Of a DNA stretch of 22,314 nucleotides, positions 15,918-21,658 are shown piece by piece. The position numbers and the translations under genes were made by a program. A model generated the notes under the pieces. The model saw only the letters and a program-made list of their open reading frames with translations, did no database searches and was not told where the DNA came from. Each line of letters opens with the position of its first letter. The first letter of the stretch is position 1. Origin of the DNA: JBJXGE01 sp046154185 (GTDB taxonomy: Bacteria; Planctomycetota; UBA8108; UBA1146; JAJFFE01); contig JBJXGE010000081.1 of assembly GCA_046154185.1 (NCBI GenBank), positions 1 to 22,314 of the forward strand. Reading direction: 5' to 3'.

Positions 15918-16454
15918 GTGAGACGATTGAGCATAGGTGTTTTCGTGTGCCTCCTTGGTGGATGCGCATCCCAACCCACGGACGTTTCCGCCCCACCAGC
16001 AACCATGCCCGTGGTGAAAACCACGAGCAGCCAAGAGTCAGGAGATGAATCCATGAAGCTCGGTAACTTTTCCGTTAGCCTTGCCGTCAAAGACATCGTT
16101 GCGTCCCGCGCGTTCTACGAAAAGCTCGGGCTCAGTGTGGTCGGCGGCGACCAGGCGCAAAACTGGCTGATCCTGCAGAACGAGACCAGCACGATCGGGC
16201 TCTTCCAGGGGATGTTCGATAAAAACCTTCTGACGTTCAATCCCGGCTGGGATCGGACCTGCGCGACCTTGCCGGATTTCGACGATGTGCGCGAAATACA
16301 GCGGACACTCAAGCGGCGAGGTCTGGCGTTAGAGACAGAGGCTGACGAGGCCACGTCTGGGCCCGCGAGTCTGATGCTGATGGATCCCGACGGAAACCCG
16401 ATCCTGATCGACCAGCACGTGCCAAGCCCGACGAAGCCGCGGAAACGTGACTGA
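15918..16454 (+). CDS. VOC (glyoxalase-fold) protein with lipoprotein signal
   Basis: From GTG 15918 the protein is 178 residues. It begins with a lipoprotein signal (VRRLSIGVFVCLLGGC) and a Ser/Thr/Pro-rich linker. From the internal Met at 16053 a complete VOC/glyoxalase-like domain follows: FSVSLAVKDIVASRAFYEKLG, quoted as SLAVKDIVASRAFYEKLG, then NWLILQNETSTIGLF, then LMLMDPDGNPILID. GTG 15918 has GGAG 6 nt upstream. ATG 16053 also has AGGAG 8 nt upstream and would make a normal-length cytosolic VOC protein of 133 residues. VOC proteins bind a divalent metal for isomerase, dioxygenase or resistance chemistry; the substrate is unknown. The gene faces the AraC regulator. Confidence 0.88.
   Translation: MRRLSIGVFVCLLGGCASQPTDVSAPPATMPVVKTTSSQESGDESMKLGNFSVSLAVKDIVASRAFYEKLGLSVVGGDQAQNWLILQNETSTIGLFQGMFDKNLLTFNPGWDRTCATLPDFDDVREIQRTLKRRGLALETEADEATSGPASLMLMDPDGNPILIDQHVPSPTKPRKRD
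16040..16044 (+). promoter_or_regulatory. Internal Shine-Dalgarno inside the VOC gene
   Basis: AGGAG sits 8 nt before the in-frame ATG 16053, exactly where the VOC domain begins. It could drive a second, cytosolic product from the same mRNA. Confidence 0.5.
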
Positions 16455-16530
16455 CTCGTCAACTCGAGTGTTTCCCTCAGTAATGGGAGCGGTAGATCAA
16501 CTCGACCTCGCCACGCACCGCGCTCTTGAG

Positions 16531-17001
16531 TCAGGCTGCTTGCGCCGCAGCGGCTGGCCAGCGCGGCCCGAACCCGCTCGTGATCATGTCCTCGGGTTGC
16601 CGGTGAACAATCTGGCTGATGGTCTGGGCAATCTCCTCGTGCTTCTCGAACATCGACACGAGAAATCGAGTCGTTTTTCCGGCTGAGTTTTGGAAACAGA
16701 GATGAATGGCGTGAGTTCCGCCACCGACTCTTGCGCGTCCCATCGCACCACCCAGCCCGCCGCCGGTACGCAGCGGCACGCGCAACAGTCCGAAACGTGC
16801 GACGTCCGCGAAGCTAACTTTGGTTGTCGTCAAGCCGCGCGCGACCACGTCCGTCGGGCTCAACAGCAGCTTCGAGCCGCCGGCTCGCCATAACACGTAA
16901 ACTCCGAAGGGAATGCCGATGATCGTTAGGCAGAGCAAAACGCCGATTGCGATGTTCGCACCGCGCGCACCGGCATGGCACCGAAATTCGAGAGTTTGCA
17001 T
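16531..17001 (-). CDS. Small membrane protein with PH-like domain
   Basis: The protein is 156 residues from ATG 17001, with AGAGGA upstream at good spacing. One hydrophobic stretch (about 14-40, IAIGVLLCLTIIGIPFGVYVLW) acts as a membrane hairpin or helix. A beta-rich domain follows: LLLSPTDVVARGLTTTKVSF, shown here as SPTDVVARGLTTTKVSF, then a glycine-rich loop, then HAIHLCFQNSAGKTTRFLVS. It ends with a helix, which resembles bacterial PH-type domains. Function unknown. It is convergent with the VOC gene (76 bp between stops) and divergent from the gene-free stretch to its right. Confidence 0.7.
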   Translation of the reverse strand: MQTLEFRCHAGARGANIAIGVLLCLTIIGIPFGVYVLWRAGGSKLLLSPTDVVARGLTTTKVSFADVARFGLLRVPLRTGGGLGGAMGRARVGGGTHAIHLCFQNSAGKTTRFLVSMFEKHEEIAQTISQIVHRQPEDMITSGFGPRWPAAAAQAA

Positions 17002-17277
17002 CGGAGTCCTCTTTCCATGACTCGCTAGGGAGCACGTCTGCGGTCAGACGGCGCGTTGGTTTTGCAGCACGTCGGTGCTGCATGGGCGGCGTCGACCGCC
17101 GTCCGAAACCATCCGCAAATGGAATGACGCGACCGACAGCCGATCATCAGAATTAGGACGCCTCCCGAATTGTGATCGCTCGATCACGCCGTATTCCCTA
17201 TGCGATCTGTCCACGCCGCGCCCGTGAGGCCGCTTTCGGAGACCGGCAACTTGAGAATTCGCGTCGCGGAGACGGCC

Positions 17278-17300
17278 GAACCCACTCGGGAAATGGGTTC
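17278..17300. repeat. 7-bp perfect inverted repeat
   Basis: GAACCCA (17278-17284) and TGGGTTC (17294-17300) can pair around a 9-nt loop, in the gene-free stretch upstream of OrfA-like copy 3. Role unknown; possible operator or RNA hairpin. Confidence 0.45.
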
Positions 17301-17458
17301 TTAACGCGCGCTTCTTGCGGCCCGCCCGCCGGCAGACCTGTTCGCCTAGTCGCTCGGCGCCGATTAGACTCACCGCATGTCACAGGAGTCGGAGAGTGTC
17401 CGAGAATCGACCGGCGCTCGCCCGCCGCCCCTATTTTTTGATCTGAGATTCATGGAAT

Positions 17459-17481
17459 CCTCTGGCGCCAAACGCCGGAGG
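17459..17481. repeat. 9-bp hairpin upstream of OrfA-like copy 3
   Basis: CCTCTGGCG (17459-17467) pairs with CGCCGGAGG (17473-17481) over nine positions, with one G-U pair and a 5-nt loop. No T-run follows on either strand, so a simple terminator is unlikely. It may be part of a structured RNA or a protein-binding site. Confidence 0.5.
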
Positions 17482-17666
17482 GTAACGGACGACGACAGGT
17501 ATCTCGGTGTACCAATTCCACGACGTTGCGGTCCGCGCTCTCGACGTCCGCCGTCGGAGGCCCGACAATCGGCGAGCGAGCGGCAAACTCGATGTGTCGA
17601 GGGCGCGTTCGCAGGGAAGCGGCGAAGACGCCGACGCGGAGCTGATTCGAGCCGAAAGGGAAGAGC

Positions 17667-18113
17667 ATGCCGAGAAGCAAGGGGATGATGAAGTTCGGTC
17701 CGAGCGGCAACAAAGCGCCGAAGAAATCGGCGGGTAAAGAGACACGCCGAAAGTTCTCGCTCGACGACAAGCGTCGGATCCTCGCCGAGATTGACTCGGC
17801 GCCGCGCGGGTCGAAGGGTGCGGTGCTCGAGAGATACGGTCTACATTCGCCAGCGATCACGAAGTGGCGAAAGCGGGTCGGGAAGACCGGTAAGGCGAGC
17901 CCGAGCGCCGCGCGCAAAGTCGGACGGCTTGTCGGCGGGCCGAGACGTGCGAGCAGCGGCGCGCCGATGGACACGACCAACCTCGTCAAAATCGTGCGCG
18001 AGAACAGCGCGCTGCGCGCCGAGGTTGCGGCGCTGCGGTCGAGGATGGAGCAGGTGAAGAGGTTTGTGGCGATTCAGCGGCAGTTGGCGGGCGAGATGCT
18101 CGGGGCCGTGTGA
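17667..18113 (+). CDS. Solitary IS3-OrfA-like HTH/coiled-coil protein, copy 3
   Basis: The protein is 148 residues from ATG 17667, with AAAGGGAAGAG just upstream. It repeats the architecture of the pair at 5983-6912: a basic N-terminus (about 1-28), an OrfA-type helix-turn-helix at about 27-72 (TRRKFSLDDK, RRILAEIDSAPRG, RYGLHSPAITKWRKR), a longer Gly/Ser/Arg linker, and a coiled coil at about 105-146 (IVRENSALRAEVAALR, RMEQVKRFV, QRQLAGEMLG). It lies about 11 kb from the other two copies and has no OrfB downstream; the next gene is a cytochrome lipoprotein. The synonymous codons differ strongly from the other copies, so the duplication is old. Confidence 0.82.
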   Translation: MPRSKGMMKFGPSGNKAPKKSAGKETRRKFSLDDKRRILAEIDSAPRGSKGAVLERYGLHSPAITKWRKRVGKTGKASPSAARKVGRLVGGPRRASSGAPMDTTNLVKIVRENSALRAEVAALRSRMEQVKRFVAIQRQLAGEMLGAV

Positions 18114-18234
18114 GCTTGGGGAATCGTCCTGTGTGGAGATTGCTGCGAGGTCGGTCCGCGACGCGGCTCTTCTTCTTTGTCAAGCAAAGCGCTCTAATGG
18201 CGCGCACGACGCCGAGAAGTTGGGGAGGTTTTAC

Positions 18235-18699
18235 ATGACCGTTCGCTCTTGTGGCCAAGTGCTCACGTACCTCGCTGTCTTCGGGCTGACTGGTTGCCTC
18301 GTGAATGGCCATGGCGACGGCACCAGAACGACGACGAATTCCCTATCATCTGCATCCCCACGTCATGCCATGTCGAGCGTGGTCGCGAAGCATTTCTCTG
18401 CCCTCGTGAATGGACTCCGCGCGATGCCCTCCGACGATCCCGCTTGGACGGCTCTCGCGGAGCACGCAACGCATTTGCACGATTCCGGGCATATGTTGCT
18501 CGAGCATTCGGCTGCAACAAGCGACGACACGTGGGCCTTCGCTGCCAGCAATCTCGAGCAAGGAAGTGTAGAAACTCTTACGGCCGTGGCGGCTCGCGAC
18601 TTCGCAGCGGCTCGCAGCGGTGCAGAACGACTCAATGAGGCGTGCGTGTCCTGTCACCACGAGTGCGAAGCAGTTTATGGATTGCCGTGGCGTCAGTAG
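18235..18699 (+). CDS. Cytochrome c'-like lipoprotein
   Basis: The protein is 154 residues from ATG 18235, chosen because GGGGAGG lies 6 nt upstream; the frame is open to 18064 but overlaps the previous gene. A lipoprotein signal ends in GLTGC (Cys21). The mature part is helical, with a histidine cluster (AEHATHLHDSGHMLLEHS). It carries a single heme motif CVSCH at 137-141 close to the C-terminus, as in class II cytochromes c'. Expected on the outer face of the cytoplasmic membrane or on the outer membrane, carrying electrons or binding small gases; the partner is unknown. It follows OrfA-like copy 3 by 121 bp. Confidence 0.8.
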   Translation: MTVRSCGQVLTYLAVFGLTGCLVNGHGDGTRTTTNSLSSASPRHAMSSVVAKHFSALVNGLRAMPSDDPAWTALAEHATHLHDSGHMLLEHSAATSDDTWAFAASNLEQGSVETLTAVAARDFAAARSGAERLNEACVSCHHECEAVYGLPWRQ

Positions 18700-18733
18700 C
18701 ACTCTTCGATACGACACGATGCAATCGCGGGCC

Positions 18734-19528
18734 TCAGCGCCGCTTGAGCCGCTCCAAATCTCCGAACGGGTTGTAGAGCGTCTTTATCTTCGCGACGGCC
18801 TTGGTCAATGGATCGCTGCCGAGGAACAGCGCCAGAGCGTCCATCAACGGCTTCTTGGACCGCAGCAATGCCTCGCACTCGGCCCCCGACCCTAGCTTCT
18901 TGTCCGTGTAATCGAGGTTGAATTTCTTGGCGCCGCGGAGCGAGCGATAGATATTGCTGAGCTGGTGAGCGAGGAACTCCTCGTGATCCCTGTAGCCGGG
19001 TAGCGGTTTGTAGTTCCTCGTGATCGACGGACACGCGAACCGATAGGCGTGGACCATTTCGTGGAAGAGCACTTCGTCGGCGCGTGAGCCCGGCATCTTT
19101 CCCCAGGAATCGTAGGTGAAGAACTCGAAGGAATACGACAGGCTAACGGCTTTGGTGCGGACGTATTCCTCAGGAGCCCACTTGACTTTGGCATTGCCCT
19201 CACCGTCCATTTTGACCTGATCGGAATCGTAGGGAATGATCCAGATTGGAAGGGTTCCTCGGCTGCGAAGGATGTCGAGCAGACACGAGCCGACCCGGTT
19301 GGCGCGGATGTAGCTTAGCAGCGCGCGGATTCGCCCCTCGTAGTGGACCGCCGCTGGGCTGGAATCGGCGACGTAGTCCCATTTGTTCGGGTTCAGCCGA
19401 ACCAGCTCCTCGATCTCCTGGATCTCATTGATTTCGCCTTTCTTGACTCGCGCCGCGACCTTTGCCCGTATTTCGTCGTCTTTCTTTGAACCGTTGATCG
19501 TGATCGGGTAGGGAGCGAACTTGATCAT
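18734..19528 (-). CDS. Predicted zinc metallopeptidase (HExxH), M91-like
   Basis: The protein is 264 residues from ATG 19528, with AAAGGA 5 nt upstream. The zinc motif HEMVH lies at 156-160 (VLFHEMVHAYRF). It is followed 23 residues later by HEEFLAHQLSNIYRS, where an acidic residue could be the third ligand. The arrangement of FHExxHA followed by E-E-F-x(6)-N-I-Y-R resembles the M91 (NleD-type) effector peptidases, although assignment to that family is by pattern only. No signal peptide is visible, so it acts in the cytoplasm or leaves by a specialised secretion system. The N-terminal third is unrecognised. It is a single gene, convergent with the cytochrome lipoprotein gene. Confidence 0.7.
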   Translation of the reverse strand: MIKFAPYPITINGSKKDDEIRAKVAARVKKGEINEIQEIEELVRLNPNKWDYVADSSPAAVHYEGRIRALLSYIRANRVGSCLLDILRSRGTLPIWIIPYDSDQVKMDGEGNAKVKWAPEEYVRTKAVSLSYSFEFFTYDSWGKMPGSRADEVLFHEMVHAYRFACPSITRNYKPLPGYRDHEEFLAHQLSNIYRSLRGAKKFNLDYTDKKLGSGAECEALLRSKKPLMDALALFLGSDPLTKAVAKIKTLYNPFGDLERLKRR

Positions 19529-19889
19529 GCGGTCCTTTCAGAGAGTACTGCCGACGATGCCGAGCGAGTCGAGCTAGCGGTCGCTCTGTTGCGACCCGGT
19601 GACGGCGAGACGTGAAACGCAAAGTCGCCGGCCCGTCGTGACATCAATCCGCAATCGGCGGACGCCGACCGACAGGTTTTACGCACTCCGAGTTTGGGAG
19701 AACGAGGGCGGGCGGCCGCTCTGCTCGTGGAAAAGTCGACGATCGGGCGTCGGCGATCCGAATCGACGGACGGTGGACAGTCTCCCAACGAATTATCGAG
19801 GCGCGCAAACAGGTTGAGATTCGAAGGCACTCCGATACGATCCTGCGATTCTGCCTGGCGGCGGCGGCCCCCAATTTTGGGAGGAATCG
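19529..19889. other. Intergenic region ahead of the RAYT transposase
   Basis: 361 bp between divergent genes. No gene is supported. A small hairpin at 19870-19881 (CCCAA-TT-TTGGG) overlaps the GGGAGG ribosome binding site of the transposase gene and could limit its translation. Confidence 0.45.
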
Positions 19890-20807
19890 ATGACACCGCC
19901 CCGGCTCATTCTGACCGGCGCCACGTATCTTGTGACGCAGCGCACGCTCCGCCGCTTGTTCAAGCTTCGACCCGACGCCGACGTCAAGAATCTGATTCTG
20001 TACTTGCTCGGCCATGCGGAACGACGTTTCGGCATCGTGCTGCATGCGTTTCAGTTCACGTCGAATCATTTTCATTTGGTAGTGACCGATGTGCGGCGCA
20101 GGCTGCCGAGATTCATGCAGTGGTTCAATAGTCTTTTAGCGCGGGCGATCAATTGCTACTACCGCGAGAGCGGCGAGTTTTGGCGGCGGCGATCGTACAG
20201 CGCAGTGCGCCTGCCCAAGTCGGGCGGGGCGGTTTCCGAGAAAATCGTCTACACGCTCGCGAACGTGACGACCGCCGGCTTAGTGGAGAGCCATCAAGAC
20301 TGGCCCGGCGTCACGAGCTTCGTCGGCGACGGCGCGCCGGTCACGTACCGCGCGTACAAACCCGACTTCTTCTTTTCGAAGACCAACAAGCGCTGGCCCG
20401 AGTTCGTGGAGTTCACGACACGTGTGCCGGAAGTCGAAGGAAGCTCGCCGGCAGTCGTGGCGGCGCGAATTCGCGAACAGGTCGAGGCGGTCGAAGCCGA
20501 GGCGCGCGAGGAACGCGCACGTCGCGGACTCAAGATCCTCGGCGCGGACGGCGTCCTGAAGCAAGATCGCGACGCATCGCCGCGCAACCGCGAGCCGTGG
20601 GGGCGAATCAATCCGCGCTTTGCCGGCCGTGGCGCGACCTACTACGCCATGCGCAAGGCGGAGCTCGCGTTTCGACACAGTTATCGCGAGGCGTTTCAGG
20701 CGTACTGTGCGGGCCGGCGAAACACTCGCTTCCCGCACGGCACGTGGCAGATGGTCGTTCTCCATCGCGCGCAGATGCTACCGGCGACGCCGGGCATCTC
20801 GGCGTAG
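19890..20807 (+). CDS. RAYT / IS200-like HUH (Y1) transposase
   Basis: The protein is 305 residues from ATG 19890, with GGGAGG 5 nt upstream. The N-terminal half has the Y1 transposase fold: ATYLVTQRTLRRLF, the HUH motif in FTSNHFHLVVTD (His60 and His62), RFMQWFNSLLARAINCYYR with GEFWRRRSY, and a probable catalytic Tyr121 in IVYTLANVTTAGLV. This matches REP-associated tyrosine transposases, where the equivalent is YV-x-NPVRAGLV. The C-terminal 150 residues form a long extension with an Ala/Glu/Arg helix (EQVEAVEAEAREERARRG), not part of the core. RAYTs are usually single-copy housekeeping-like relatives of IS200 that act on palindromic repeats. A hairpin follows at 20835-20874. Confidence 0.9.
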   Translation: MTPPRLILTGATYLVTQRTLRRLFKLRPDADVKNLILYLLGHAERRFGIVLHAFQFTSNHFHLVVTDVRRRLPRFMQWFNSLLARAINCYYRESGEFWRRRSYSAVRLPKSGGAVSEKIVYTLANVTTAGLVESHQDWPGVTSFVGDGAPVTYRAYKPDFFFSKTNKRWPEFVEFTTRVPEVEGSSPAVVAARIREQVEAVEAEAREERARRGLKILGADGVLKQDRDASPRNREPWGRINPRFAGRGATYYAMRKAELAFRHSYREAFQAYCAGRRNTRFPHGTWQMVVLHRAQMLPATPGISA

Positions 20808-20834
20808 CGACGACCGGAGCCGGACGCCTGCGTC

Positions 20835-20874
20835 TCATCTCGCCAGCTTCACGCCGACTCGCATTGCGAGATGA
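20835..20874. repeat. 9-bp inverted repeat just after the RAYT gene
   Basis: TCATCTCGC (20835-20843) and GCGAGATGA (20866-20874) form a perfect 9-bp stem with a 22-nt loop, 27 bp after the transposase stop. It is a candidate for an IS200/REP-like end or a terminator without T-run. Confidence 0.5.
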
Positions 20875-20928
20875 AACCGGTGCGGGCGATGTCGTTTTCG
20901 CTCGCTGACTTCGAGGCCCAAAGTTCGC

Positions 20929-21057
20929 CTATTTTTCCGCAGCCGCGCGCCGCTCGAAGGCCGCCGAGGTCGCATCAATGCATTCAATACTCGCTTGCCT
21001 AGCAACCAATTCACACTCGCTGGCGATGTCCCGACCAAGTCCGTAGATGCCCGCCAT
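20929..21057 (-). CDS. Possible 42-residue protein, unrecognised
   Basis: An ATG at 21057 has CGGAG about 6 nt upstream and opens a 42-residue frame (MAGIYGLGRDIASE..., ending ERRAAAEK). A longer frame reaches 21288, but its upstream part looks like chance. The codon use is plausible, and no family was recognised. It lies in the 468-bp gap between the transposase and the right-end genes; apart from this frame and the hairpin, nothing else is seen there. Confidence 0.3.
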   Translation of the reverse strand: MAGIYGLGRDIASECELVARQASIECIDATSAAFERRAAAEK

Positions 21058-21275
21058 CGTCGCTCCGTCCTCGCGTCGGCAACCTCCGTTACACAAGATA
21101 CTTGTTGTGACTGTGAGGCGGTATTTTGAGATATGGAGAGAGGCACCAGTGTGACGTCGAGGGAAATCGAACACCGATGATTGACCGGCTGCGCCCCGAG
21201 TGGTAGACCTCTCGCTAAGGGGGTTCGAACCTACTGAATGCCATAGTGGCAACGGCAACGCAGAAGGATTCACGC

Positions 21276-21653
21276 GTGAAGCTTCCAATTTTTTCAGGAA
21301 TGTGCGTTTTTCTTGCGGCTATTGCAGCCACCTACTTCTGTTGCGCGCTTCCCCCGTGCGAGAAGGCTGTAAAAATATCAACTCTGGTGGAAACGGCAAC
21401 TACTGGTGAGTACTGCCCTCCCGGGTTTTTCTGCCCGGCTTACACTATTTGGGCGTATTCATGGGATTGCGAGCCTAACCCGAACACCGTGTGCCTTGAA
21501 ACGATCATCTGCGTTGAAACAACGAAAGAGAAATTCTCTTACGAATGCACCGATGTGGGTGGAACCCGAGTGTGTCTACGAGTCGATACAGAAGTCTTGG
21601 ACTTCGGCTGCAAGAAGTACACAAGCAACGGACAGTGTGGCGGCGAAGGTTGA
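21276..21653 (+). CDS. Small secreted cysteine-rich protein
   Basis: From GTG 21276 the protein is 125 residues, with AAGGA about 9 nt upstream. A signal peptide (about 1-24, MKLPIFSGMCVFLAAIAATY then FCCA) precedes a mature part with ten cysteines (28, 47, 53, 65, 73, 79, 91, 100, 112 and 121). Aromatic residues and short spacers lie between them, suggesting a disulfide-stabilised extracellular or periplasmic mini-domain. No family was recognised. It ends 5 bp before the next gene, so the two are co-transcribed. GC content is lower than in the rest of the window. Confidence 0.7.
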   Translation: MKLPIFSGMCVFLAAIAATYFCCALPPCEKAVKISTLVETATTGEYCPPGFFCPAYTIWAYSWDCEPNPNTVCLETIICVETTKEKFSYECTDVGGTRVCLRVDTEVLDFGCKKYTSNGQCGGEG

Positions 21654-21658
21654 GGACG

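Larger units (their letters stand above)
17002..17666. other. 665-bp stretch without a convincing gene
   Basis: Open frames here (for example 17377-17688 plus, 17044-17373 minus) are rich in Arg and Ser, have no ribosome binding site, and look like chance frames. The stretch holds two clear inverted repeats (17278-17300 and 17459-17481) and the T-rich stretch CTATTTTTTGA near 17431. It may carry regulatory DNA or a small RNA. Confidence 0.45.

Noticed and set aside
15832..16002. N-terminal extension of the AraC-type frame to 16002
   Set aside because: It overlaps the divergent VOC gene and has no AraC-like sequence. TTG 15831 fits the family length.
17377..17688. 103-residue plus-strand frame upstream of OrfA-like copy 3
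   Set aside because: Extremely Arg/Ser-rich, no ribosome binding site, overlaps the start of copy 3. Likely a chance frame in high-GC DNA.
18064..18234. N-terminal extension of the cytochrome c'-like frame
   Set aside because: It overlaps OrfA-like copy 3. ATG 18235 has a near-ideal ribosome binding site followed by a lipoprotein signal.
20153..20908. 251-residue frame overlapping the RAYT gene on the same strand
   Set aside because: Arg-rich out-of-frame shadow. The RAYT frame carries the conserved HUH motifs.
21191..21240. tRNA-Ser-like words (CCGAGTGG, CTCGCTAA, GGTTCGAACC)
   Set aside because: The words lie within about 40 nt, too compressed for D, anticodon, variable and T arms. No acceptor stem pairs around them, and the T stem is imperfect. 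At most a remnant.
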